A program made the translations under genes and the position numbers. The notes below the pieces were generated by a model. That model saw only the letters and a program-made list of their open reading frames with translations. It was not told the DNA's origin and did not search any database. Source: Diphasiastrum complanatum (lineage: Eukaryota; Streptophyta; Lycopodiopsida; Lycopodiales; Lycopodiaceae). From it: a DNA stretch of 64,000 nucleotides. The stretch spans positions 31,802 to 95,801 of the forward strand of contig MU831937.1 in the NCBI GenBank assembly GCA_029204225.1, read 5' to 3'. Positions 44,701 through 54,700 of the stretch are shown here, piece by piece (the stretch's first letter is position 1; every line of letters starts with the position of its first letter).

Positions 44701-47301
44701 ATTGATGTAAAGGAGAACGCTATTCCTGTTCGTCAGAGACAGTATCGACTTAATCCAAAGTACTCTTTAATGGTTAAAAACGAACTCAACAAATATCTAA
44801 AAGCAGGAATTATTTATCCTGTCTTAAGTAGCGAATGGGTGTCACCTATTGTGGTAGTACCAAAGAAGAAGACTGGCAAGATTCGTATATGCCAGGACTT
44901 TCGAAAGCTCAATGCAGCTACACAGAAAGATCATCATCTGTTACCATTCACTGATTCTATTCTGGATCAGGTAGCTGGACAAGAACGATATAGTTTCTGT
45001 GATGGTTTTTCAGGCTATAATCAAGTTAGAATGCGGAAGGAGGATAAAGCGAAAACCACATTCACCACCGATTGGGGCACTTATGCCTACAATAGAATGC
45101 CCTTTGGTCTCTGTAATGCGCCGGCGACTTTTCAACGAATTATGATGCTGATTTTTGCCGCGTTTTTACGATTTTTTCTCGAAATATTTATTGACGACTT
45201 CTGTGTATACAGCGATAGCAAATCTCATATCCAGAAACTGAAGCTAACCTTACACAAGTGTCGAGACACTTGTCTGTCACTCCATCCCGAAAAATGTTTC
45301 TTCGGAATGGGAGAAGGCATTCTTCTAGGACACAGAATATCCAATCGAGGGATCGAGGTCGACAAAGATAAAATCGAAGTAATACGGAATTTGCTTATAC
45401 CAACAAATCTTCGCGAACTTCGAGCCTTTTTGGGACATGTCGGTTATTATCGAAGGTTTATCCAGAATCATGCCTCAATATCTGCAGCACTTACTCAATT
45501 ATTAAAGAAGGAAGTGGTGTATCTTTGGACAGAAGAACACCAAAAAGCTTTCGAAAATCTCAAACAGAAACTGATCAATGCACCGATCTTAAGACCACCT
45601 AATTGGTCAATTATATTTCATTGTTATGTGGATGTGTCAGCATTCGCTATTGGTGTATGTCTAAGCCAGAAGGACGAACGGAAGAAAGACTATCCAATAT
45701 ATTATGCTAGTCGACAACTCAGTTCTTCGGAGAAGAATTATTCGGCGACAGAACGAGAAGCACTTGGAATGATATTTACAGTTAAGAAATTTCGGCATTA
45801 TTTGCTGGGGTATGCTTTTATTTTCCATGTGGATCACTATGCTCTGAAATATCTAGTAAACAAACCAGATTTATCAGGACGAATAGCTCGCTGGGTTCTG
45901 TTATTACAAGAATTCACTTATACAGTTGAACTTCGCCAAGGGAAATACCATACCAATGCGGATTACCTTTCACGAATAAGCACTGGAAAAATTGAAAACC
46001 CATTGAATGACGATTTCCCAGATGAAAATTTGTTCGAGTTATCTTCATCGAATTCTTTTTATTCTGATATTATTGATTATCTCAAAGATCAGATATACCC
46101 TGATGGATATGACTTGGAGAAGAAAACAGTGTTTCAATACAAAGTTGCACCATATACAATTATCAATAATATCCTGTATAAACTTGGTGCTGATAATCAA
46201 TTAAGAAGGTGTCTTGAAGCCGAACAAATTTCGAGAGTCATCCAAGCCTTACATTCGGAAGATGCCGGAGGTCACTTTGCCCTCAAAAACACTGTTAAAA
46301 AAATATTAAATGCCAAGTATTGGTGGCCTACTATGTTTAAAGATGTCTCTATCTATATTCGATCTTGTGATCCATGCCAAAGGTCTGGTAAACCAACTAA
46401 AGCAATGAATTGGCCATTGACACCAATTTTACCGCTCGCACCATTCGAAAAATGGGGGATCGACTTTGTCGGGCCAATCAAACCAGTAACCCGACACACC
46501 AAGTGTCGATATATCTTGGTAGCAACGGATTATGCGACAAATAATGTGGAAGCTGAAGGAACGAAACGAAACGACTCGAAGACTGTCGCAGCTTTTCTTT
46601 TCAAATCTATTATTACACGATATGGTTGTCCTTTAGAACTTGTCAGTGATCGAGGAACACACTTTCTGAATGAAACAATTTGACACCTGAAAAATTATTT
46701 CCAGATCAAACATAGGAAGACAACACCTTATAATCCGAAAGCTAATGGGTTAACAGAGAGAGCAAATGGCATATTATGTAAGATCCTTAATAAAATTTCT
46801 GTTGCACATGCTTCAGACTGGGATCAAAAGTTACCCTCTGTTCTCTGGGCATATAGAAACACTGAAAAGATCACTACTCAACAGACCCCTTATTATCTTA
46901 CGTACGGAATGCATCCAATCCTGCCTATCGAATTTGAAATACCTACCTTCCGAATACAAGCAGAACGGACAGAGGCAGACTGTACCAACGAACGGTTATT
47001 GATTATCGAAGAACTTTCGGAAGCTCGAACACGTTCACTCGAACTTACAAAGAAAATTCAGGAGCAACGAAAGATTAAATATGATTTTACACTTAAGATC
47101 TGCGATCTTAAGACCAATGACTTTGCCCTTGTTTATGATAGTCGTCACCAAAAGTTTCCGGGAAAACTTCATATGAAATGGTTGGGACCGTACAAAGTAA
47201 TCAAAGTATTCGAGAATGGTTCGGTACAACTTGAGTCACTCGAAGGAGAACTCCTACCTACACGTATTAACGGCTCCAGACTCAAAAAATATTTTATTTA
47301 A
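41733..47301 (+). pseudogene. Gag-Pol of element E, one frameshift and one stop
   Basis: Gag starts at 41733 (MSDRASRLERYRK) and shifts frame near 42150; the long frame then runs to a TGA at 46681-46683 and resumes in the same frame to 47301. In order: Gag domain; Ser/Lys-rich acidic linker; three CCHC knuckles (from 42724, 42976 and 43054); protease IDSGSSVNII (43822); RT with FCDGFSGYNQ, MPFGLCNAPATFQR and catalytic FIDDF (45190-45200); RNase H (CYVDVSAFAIG, TEREALGMI); integrase HHCC finger (46235-46390); core WGIDFVGP and SDRGTHF; then, after the stop, NPKANGLTERANGI with the catalytic Glu, and a C-terminal WLGPYKVIKVFENGSV. The TGA sits where relatives have Arg, which suggests CGA to TGA. 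All catalytic residues remain. Confidence 0.92.
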
Positions 47302-47540
47302 CGAATATCATCCGATCATTCGAATATCATCCGATCATTCATTCGAATACCACCCGAACATCCTTCGAATACTATCATCCGGACATCATTCGAGTCTTAT
47401 TTGCGTATTTATTAATATTTATTTATTTTTAATTTTATTTATTTATTTATATTACTTATTTATTTATTTATTTATTCTATTTATTTATTTTTATTTGTTT
47501 ATTTATTTATTTACTTATCGACTTAATTACTCATTTATTA
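47302..47540 (+). repeat. CGAATATCATCCGATCATT tandem repeats and TTTA-rich tract
   Basis: Directly after pol, 47300-47400 has about five degenerate 19-24 bp units with ATTCGAATA and CATCCG; 47405-47520 is mostly TTTA tetranucleotides. It occupies the same place (between integrase and extra ORF) as the minisatellite of element F. Confidence 0.85.
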
Positions 47541-47652
47541 CTCTCTTAAATTCAAACGGTCTTAAGATACTTATCATGTTAACTTTCACCGCCGTCATGA
47601 AGATTTCGTTAGATACCGCCTTAAGTATAGGTTTACAGTTGTCAAATCAACT

Positions 47653-48757
47653 ATGCCACGTCACCATCCTCTTCCTCCATCCTTTGTTACCATAAACCCC
47701 TTACCTTCTAATTTTTACTCTTACACTTTCAAATTTTCCTTTGTGTTTACTTGCGATCCATTTTCCTCTTCTACGATTGCGATTCTTGCACACAACCATC
47801 CGACAAATATGGATACGAGTTCAAGCAGTGCCATATCATGGAAGGTTCGCGCCTCTATTCGGCTGGCGTCGATTCAGTCCTTGTTGGACCGTTGCCGGTT
47901 GGGTAACATGAAGGTGGACCCCTCTATTGTGCTAACCAACGTCAGTGAAGAATTCGTGAATTCTATTCACGAAGTCACTGATGTTGATTTCAAGGTCAAA
48001 CTGCGCAACACCGCCTGCTTGATCAACGAAAGAATTTTCTCTACAGCCCTTGGATTACCGACTGATGGAGTCTGTAATTCAACTTCCAAGGATGCTATGG
48101 AGGAAACAAAATACTTCCTAGAAAACTGCTATGTCCCCAGCAAGGGATACAAAATCTCGATGACGAAGGACACTCAGCTGAAGCTGCTTTGTAAGTATGC
48201 CAATCAAGTCCTGTTCATCACTGATGCTGATGCAACTATTTCAGTACAGAACTTTGGCTACTTACTGGATGCGCTTGAGGGAAATCCCGTCTGTTTCGGC
48301 CTGATTGCCTTCAAAGCTTTTCTGAGGTGGGTCAAGCACAGAAAATTCACAGTAGTCGGAGCTCATATCTCTCGACTCTGTGAATATCTTGGAATTCTAA
48401 CGGAAGCCGAGCAGAATAGCTTAGTCGGCAGACTGGTTCCGACAACAAAGGTGGATTTCTCAAGCCTTCTGCAGTCAACTACTCCAAGTATTGCAGCAAC
48501 AGCCATGGAAATCACAGAGGAAACAACTCAAAAGGAGCCTAGCACTGGCTCAAAAACAGTAAGATATGAAGCTTCACAAACTGAGCCTATGCAGGACGAC
48601 AGTGCTGCACAAGCTCATTCGTAGGAGAGTCCGAGCCCACCATCTCTCGAAATTATTACAGAACCGGGACAGGACAGAAGCAAAGCTGCGGATGAAGACA
48701 CCACCGAATCAGAAGAAGACCCTAATGCATTTCAGAATCAAGGGTTGGGTGATCTTT
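47653..48757 (+). pseudogene. extra ORF downstream of pol in element E
   Basis: An open frame runs from 47653 (or the internal ATG at 47809, MDTSSSSAISWKV) to a TAG at 48622, about 272-323 residues. Protein-like sequence continues in frame after the TAG to about 48757, so TAG may be a mutated CAG (Gln). The segment from SVQNFGYLLDALEGNPVC to VVGAHISRLCEYLGI resembles the region of the Athila-type 'putative plant transposon protein' that ends in a TRIF-x-FGV-like motif; this is from memory and low-level. The C-terminal part is Ser/Thr/Glu-rich and disordered. The role in retrotransposition is unknown; the position is that of the env-like ORF of Athila. Confidence 0.6.
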
Positions 48758-48802
48758 CTAATAATCTGAGAATATCAAGAAGAGAAAGTAGATTATAACG
48801 AT
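48758..48802 (+). repeat. 45-bp remnant of the 3' LTR of element E
   Basis: Identical over 45 bp to 40384-40428. The sequences diverge completely on both sides. Confidence 0.85.
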
Positions 48803-50315
48803 TCTCATAAACTAGCTTATCGATATCGAAGGGTGCAAAAAAAAAATATTGAAAAAATACTCTAATTTCTCAGATGGAATATCACTGGCATTCAAAAAAT
48901 CCAAAAGTTTGTTATCTGAGGACATGCTAGGAACTAGCCAAATTGAACATGATATCGGTTCAATGCAATTGAATGATTTTGGTCGAGGACTGAACAACAG
49001 TGTGCACATTGATTTGATATCATCTTGACGAGACTGAAATTTTCTGGACAAGCACATGTCAGAAGAGGCTAATATCATTTCACATGGTTTACATGGTAGT
49101 AAACGACCATTATACTACCCTATTTAGGCACCGTAAAGACGAAATTTTTTCTTTTGAGATAATTGTTCATTTAGAACATTTTCATAAGGCGAAGCATTTT
49201 GAAAGAGCCGATATCAATTCCACGCAAGAGGATAAGTGTTTCATCGAAACTAATCAAATAGACATGCGTTGATGCAATACTTCGATATGGCAAATCAGAT
49301 ATCAGATCAGCACGTCTGTCACAAAAAAAAGATTTTTCAACTTGGACCTCGCACAGTGATTCGCTATTGGAATGCATTATGAATCATCAAAGCTTGCTTC
49401 GGGAGATTCGTCATACATCCAAAGCTAAAAAAAATTTCCGAAACAAACTTTGATGGTTTATATTGCATTCCAATATATTTTCAGTGCGTCTCAGATATCG
49501 GATCAGCACGTCTGGGAGAAGAAAGAGATTTTCCACTTGGACTCGTATTGTAGGAAAAAAAAAATTTGAAAATTGTCAAAATTATTGGATTGCATTTTGA
49601 ATGATCAAAGCTTGCTTCGAAAGATTCTTCATACAATCCAAAGCTAAATAGAATCTATTGAGACAGCTTTGATCATTCATAGTGCCACTAATATCGGTTC
49701 AGCATGCAAGAATAGCCTCTCTGGTTTACACATGCAGTACATGCATGTCGATTTGCTATTGGATGAAATAATGGTCGTTGTAGTTTTTTGAAATTATTAT
49801 GATTGGATATCAAAAAAGGTTAGATATTAATAGCATAACCTTGTCGATTTCAGAAATTAATCGTAGATGTGACCATACTTTTTCATATTTACATTACCAT
49901 GCGTTTCCATCATTACGATCGTCATTAGCCATATCGACTAATAATTTTGATGACCGATGGATATTTAATTGGATTTGATTGACAAGTCTCTGAATATTTT
50001 GAAGTAATGATCACTATAATCTGAGCCTCGGAATTCAAAACCACCACATATGCAATCATTTCAGATTTGTACTATATTATATATAGATGGACGACGCTTA
50101 AAAAAAATTTGCTTAAAGTTCCTATCGTTCTCTACTTCCATGTGGCGCGATTTAGCACGTCCGAAGTAGCTTATCTGCTTTCCATTTTTACTCGCATGTG
50201 CCCATCCGCTCTTAAATATCGGTTTGGTTTCAATTCAGGTATCGATTCGACATGCTCAACCTAAATTCTAATCCCAGGTCTCCTTGCTCGCGCGCTGATC
50301 TGATATTGGATAGTA
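48803..50315. other. unassigned stretch with a local duplication
   Basis: A plus-strand frame at about 48868-49030 reads like protein (SEDMLGTSQIEHDIGSMQLN) and ends in TGA; its family is unknown. Two related blocks, 49295-49432 and 49493-49650, share TCAGCACGTCTG, TTGGAC, ATCAAAGCTTGCTTCG and CATCCAAAGCTAA elements. The upstream flank of the histone-like gene has a TATATTATATATAG at about 50073. Confidence 0.5.
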
Positions 50316-51085
50316 ATGACGCGGACTAAGAAAACAGCACAAATCCACCCTAGTGGAATCCCAATCACATGAGGAGGTCAGGAAAATCCTCCACCACCGC
50401 CTCATCCACCACCAGCTCCTCCTAGGCCAAGGGGCAAACGAAGATTCCCTCCCTAGCTGAAGGATATTCAGAAGCTACAAAAGACCAATAATCTTCTGAT
50501 TCTGAAAGCTCACATACAGAGATCCATCAGACAAGTTACAAGAAGTCTATCTACAGATGTGAAATGGACTATAATGGCAGTTGAGGTGTTGCACACTACA
50601 TATGAGAATTTCCGAGTGAAATTTTTTCAAATAGTGTTGTTGCAGCTATCCATGCCAAGAGGGTGACCATCATGCCCAAGGATTTCAACGTTGTATTCAG
50701 GCTACAGGACACATGTGACAAATTTGCTGAGTACTTCAGACTAGCTCCATCATCTCCTCATAAACAAGATGCAGAGAAAAAAAAAAAGCAATCTCAACCA
50801 TCCCAGCTTGTTTTTCGAGTACAGAGCAAGAGTATTTCAAAGAAGAGGTCTCATGACCCTCCTTATAAAGTGAGAGATTTTTCAAAGCCTTCTCCCTCGC
50901 ATGAGATTCTAACTGCTCGACAGTCTCCTCCTAAGTATCCTTCTTCTCCTCCTAGATCTCAATCTCCATCTTCTCCTCCTAAATCTTCCTCTCCTAATAA
51001 ATCTCCTCCTCCATCAAAATCTCAGTCTCCTCCTACCCTCACAAATATTAATTCCCCCCTCCAATTTCATAAAAGATTTAGATGA
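50316..51085 (+). pseudogene. histone H3-like (CENH3-like) domain with Pro/Ser-rich tail
   Basis: From the ATG at 50316 the tail begins MTRTKKTA, like the start of H3 (ARTKQTA), then a Pro-rich stretch and a basic patch (RPRGKRRFPP). The histone fold follows: LKDIQKLQKTNNLLI matches H3 LREIRKYQKSTELLI; then IQRSIRQV, TDVKWTIMAVEVL, and in the next frame AIHAKRVTIMPKD (50645-50683), identical to the H3 C-terminal signature over 13 residues. After the fold comes about 110 residues of Lys/Pro/Ser-rich sequence (SPP repeats). Breaks: TGA at 50370 (possible CGA), TAG at 50454 (possible CAG) and a frameshift in the T-run near 50620. The long tail, WT at helix 2 and KDF after the signature look more like centromeric CENH3 than canonical H3. 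It is likely dead, and perhaps was carried by a transposon. Confidence 0.75.
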
Positions 51086-51683
51086 TTTTGTAAATTTAAA
51101 GGTCGAATCAATTTTGAATGACAATTCTTTGAGTGGCTTATCTGTATTACTTTCTTTACCCCCTGCACATGCTTTTGTAAATACTCCTGAATATGTACAG
51201 TATGACCAATTGTTAAACACATATCTTAAAGCTCTAGGTCCTCTATAAAGTTTTAAGATGCCAAAGACCAATGCTGGTCTTCCCCTTTCTAGATTAATGC
51301 AGGTGAATTGAAAAGTAGGGATAAAATGCTAGGTGACAATGTAGGAGGGGAGGCAATTCAGTACTGGATGGAGTTTTGCCAGACCCCACTGTTTATAGAT
51401 GTAGCATTGTTTCCGCTTCAATTCATGGCTACTTTTGATTTTCCTGATTTTAAAAGTCTGCACGATGATATGCTTTGATACGTCAGAGTGGGGACTCCAA
51501 TTCTTGTGCTCCCATACATAACAAAATAAGTGTATTTTTATCAAATTTTATAAGGTTTTTTATATGAATTTTAATTTCACATTCATTCTCATAAATTTAT
51601 TGTTTTCTGATTGCAGTGATCATTAGAGCTTATATGTGATGTCCTGAGGGTGTGTGTAATCCAGTTTGTTTAAAGATGAACTC

Positions 51684-51728
<45 letters not shown>

Positions 51729-52119
51729 TGCCAGGAGCCATATCCAGAAAATATCGGAACTCTTTTTAGTACCACATGCAATAGCATATACGAAGCTAAA
51801 AATGGTTGATGCAGAGGTAAAAATTTATCATTATTGCTTGGTTTCTTTTCATATCCTGCACGCTGATTCGATATTCAAACAATATTTTTTGGATATCGGT
51901 TTGCGCACTTGTTTCCGTTGTAGATTTTATTAAAACCACCTGCGCATTGATCCGATATTACATAATGTTAAAATTTTATTACTAACTTTCGTTTATATTT
52001 GAATACTACAATCCTCCAAACAGGTTGATTCTGTCAACTGTGGTTGGTATATGATATGCAATGCCAGATTCTTTTTCAATTGGCTTGCATTACAAAATGA
52101 ACTTCCTAATTTGGAAGAG
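51069..52119 (+). pseudogene. C48 (Ulp1-like) cysteine protease remnant
   Basis: Plus-strand pieces: 51069-51246 (DLDDFVNLKVESILNDNSL...); 51303-51537 (MLGDNVGGEAIQYWMEFC, resembling the Ulp1 L-x-D-x-x-I-x-x-Y/W block, and TPILVLPYI, resembling ILVPI); and 52024-52119, a 32-codon exon bounded by AG and GT with VDSVNCGWYMICNARFFF, matching the Gln-x-D-S-x-x-C-G block around the Ulp1 catalytic Cys. The catalytic His-Trp block is not found between them. Stops (about 51246 and 51476) show decay. It follows the histone-like frame in the same orientation and could be its 3' part. Ulp1 domains are often carried by plant transposons. Confidence 0.5.
51688..51725. repeat. (AC)n microsatellite
   Basis: Nineteen or so AC dinucleotides within the presumed intron region of the protease remnant. 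Confidence 0.95.
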
Positions 52120-52126
52120 GTAATCT

Positions 52127-52554
52127 ATTCTTGATGATGCCAAAATTGTTGCAACCCTAGTAATGGTAACTAAATTCCTAATGTCAACAAACACAAGAAA
52201 CACAAGTGTGTTTTGTTTGACACCAACAGAGCAGAATTCATGAGTTAGATTGTTTTGCACTTGTAGTACTATGAAATGGGTGTCATGAAATGGATATTTT
52301 GTGAAACTTGAACTACTAAGGGTACTTTTAATAAGCTCAAGGTCACGCTAACTAGACTCATCCAGATGTGATGGACTATGGACTACAACACCTTGATATT
52401 CCAACAAATTTACCTATAAATTAATAAAATAAATTTTTTTAGTTTGTCTCATGCAACTTTTGAAGGGAAACATGAGCAATAGACTAATTATATAAGCCAG
52501 TAAAGATATTTTGATAATCTATAATAGCATGACTATAATTTTCAGAACTATAAA
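52127..52554. other. non-coding stretch
   Basis: Nothing recognisable apart from possible upstream copia sequence in other frames. Confidence 0.35.
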
Positions 52555-52720
52555 CTTGTAAATCTTCCAACGGATCCGAATTTTAAATTGTCTATAGATC
52601 ATTGCCCTCAGATAGATGTAGAAAGAGAACAAATAAAGGAGTATCTATTTTACTCAACCATTGGATCTCTCATGTATGCCATGATATGCACCTATATTTG
52701 ATCAAATTTCTATGTCAAAT
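52555..52720 (+). pseudogene. copia RT/RNase H linker fragment
   Basis: Reads LPTDPNFKLSIDHCPQIDVE followed by IGSLMYAMICT, the copia region between RT and RNase H (usually ...KLS-x-x-x-CP...GSLMYAMVCTRPD). Only about 55 codons survive, with a stop after CTYI. Confidence 0.8.
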
Positions 52721-53380
52721 ATCTATTGGTGCTTGTACAAAATGAAACAAGTCAGAGCTGGTACATCAAATTACCACCTTTAGTATCAAGTACTTATCCT
52801 ACAACAATTATAATTTCCAAACAAATGATGCTCCATATTTATACATGTATAGAGTCATATCATACTAATAAGATTTAAATGAGAATGGTGCATAAAATAT
52901 ATGCAATCATACCCATTAGCCAAATAGAGACATGCTGAATAAAGTCAAGTATCCATGCAATAGTTTCTATGATTTTAGTATTGTGTTATCAGTTTTCAAA
53001 CTAATATGAGAATTCCATGCAACACTTAAATGCTTTCAATACTACAGTTTCATTATCGAATGGATTACCTTTCAAGGACCATTCGAGCGAAGGTTATGAA
53101 CAAAGAGAGCTCTAGAGTGCAATCTGGGAAAACAAACAAGCAAAGGTGACTTCTACTAGGTGATCCACCCTTAAATATTGTTTGGGGTGTGGGTTGGTTC
53201 CATGGAAAGGTGATCCGCACTTAAATATCTCATGGGCTATGGGTTGGTGCCATGGTGAGGAGTGGGTTCAGACCATAGTGCGTTACACGGCCTACCCCTT
53301 GGGAACCATGATCTAAGAACAAAAGAAACCAAGCCAGAAGTTTTTAGGGTGGCTAGAAAAATATGCCCTTCAAGGCAATA
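52721..53380. other. non-coding stretch with a short direct repeat
   Basis: GGTGATCC(A/G)C(C/A)CTTAAATAT and GGGTTGG(T/C)-CCATGG blocks occur twice, at about 53159 and 53208. No gene seen. Confidence 0.5.
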
Positions 53381-53402
53381 TTTATGATTGGAAATTGTCT
53401 CA

Positions 53403-53720
53403 TTAATTGGGAACATTCGAATGTATTAGCTCAAGAGGATGAGATGTCTTTGAATTAGAACTTGGAAAAGCCTTCTTATGTGCCTTGGATAGTGCACATG
53501 CTTCACAAAACTTTTCCTCCTTTGCTAAGGACCTTGGAAGGCCTAAAGCAAGCTCCTCCTTGCCCATAGCCTCCATTGGATAGATGTGTCCAAGCCTTTT
53601 GTGCCAAAAATCCAAGTTTGACAATTTGTCCTCCTTGGCTAGCATCACAACATTGGTGTCAACAAAAGCATCTAACTTTTGAAGTTTTCTAAGTCTAGTA
53701 CCTTTAGTAATAACTTATTA
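53403..53720 (-). pseudogene. copia GAG-pre-integrase fragment
   Basis: Minus strand reads KLSNLDFWHKRLGHIYPMEAM, then GLPRSL, CEACALSKAHKKAFP and HPLELIHSNV, the zinc-binding pre-integrase region just before the integrase core. It resembles the same part of element A (WHKRLGH, CEHCALSKSHR) but is a separate, 80-codon scrap. Confidence 0.85.
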
Positions 53721-53879
53721 GAAGTAAATTCTACTACTAATCAACTAATCAAGTTTTAATCTTCATCCAACTTCATTTATCCAAACCTATAGTTTTCTTT
53801 GTGTTTTTATACATTCTGCAGAACTACTTGGAAATGGCTCGCAGGTGGCTCCAACATTTATTGGCATCATCGACAAACT

Positions 53880-53990
53880 TTCGAAGATTTCAGGACTTCA
53901 GTGACTTTGAAGAATTCGGCCACTTTGGTGACTGCAGCCACTTCGGCCACTTCAACGACTTCAGCAACTTCGGCCACGTCGATTGATTGA
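53880..53990 (+). repeat. CGGCCACTTC/GACTTC short repeats
   Basis: Degenerate 9-18 bp units (GGCCACTTCGGCCACTTCAA) give Thr/Ser/Ala- or Phe/Gly-rich spurious frames. Confidence 0.8.
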
Positions 53991-54700
53991 TAGTTAGCGT
54001 TCCACTCGTCTTGAAGCTAAAGACTTGCCCTACTCTTATAACAAGTAAATTTCCAGGAATTACTAACTGGATGGATGTCAGCTCACTATGGTCCACTGGC
54101 CATTATGATCTATGACCTAATTAGTTGTCCCACTAATTGGACATTGCCGCATTTGCTTAGTATAAATAGTTGCTCATATTTCTAGGTTGTTATCATCTTA
54201 GATCATCTTAGATCGTTTTTGAATGATCAAGTATTGAAGCATAGTTAGCATCTCTCTAAAGCTTTCAAGCTTGAACACTCTTGAGCATTCTAGCTCAGTT
54301 CGTTAGGATTGATTTAGAGTTTGCTATTGTGCTTACTGCTTATTAGCAGAAGTGTTTGATTCAGGCAGAGTTACAGTTACTCAGAGATAGCTCATAACAC
54401 GTGGCTTTGATCCGCAATTCCTTTGTGCTCATTTCCATTCTAAATTGTTTCTTTTATAGATGATTGGGATACAAAGCAAAATCAGCAAGTTGAGTGCAGA
54501 GTATGTTACTCATCAATGACATTTAGATATCACATCAAAAAACAAATGCTCACTTTGCTGCTGTATTATAGAAGATGGATTAAATGCAAAAATGTTTGGA
54601 AGCCACTTGATCAAGATTTTGGTATAAACCCTCAAGAGCAACTTCAAATAACAGTGAAAAGGAATGACAACATTCTTGCAATGGTTGAGGTTTAGAATCG
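53991..54700. other. unassigned stretch with a possible zinc-finger exon
   Basis: TATA-like GTATAAATAG at about 54159. A TTTTATAG acceptor-like site at about 54460 leads into a frame with QVECRVCYSSMTFRYHIKKQ, a C-x2-C...H pattern reminiscent of BED fingers of hAT-type transposons. There is not enough to call a gene. Confidence 0.25.

Larger units (their letters stand above)
40384..48802 (+). mobile_element. Ty3/gypsy element E (Athila-like), 3' end truncated
   Basis: The 5' LTR (40384 to about 41650) is followed by a well-preserved primer site (41657-41674), gag-pol (41733-47301), short tandem repeats, and an extra ORF (47653-48757). The right end is only 45 bp (48758-48802), identical to the first 45 bp of the left LTR, so the 3' LTR is nearly all lost. 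RT blocks (MPFGLCNAPATFQR, FIDDF, RGIEVDKDKIEVI) and the location of the extra ORF fit the Athila side of the gypsy family. It is among the best-preserved elements in the window. Confidence 0.85.

Noticed and set aside
53799-54096. Thr/Ser/Ala-rich and Phe/Gly-rich overlapping ORFs
   Set aside because: Produced by short tandem repeats open in several frames.
54160-54480. 5' LTR partner for the possible LTR at 57655-58115
   Set aside because: The two stretches do not align and no primer site follows the first.
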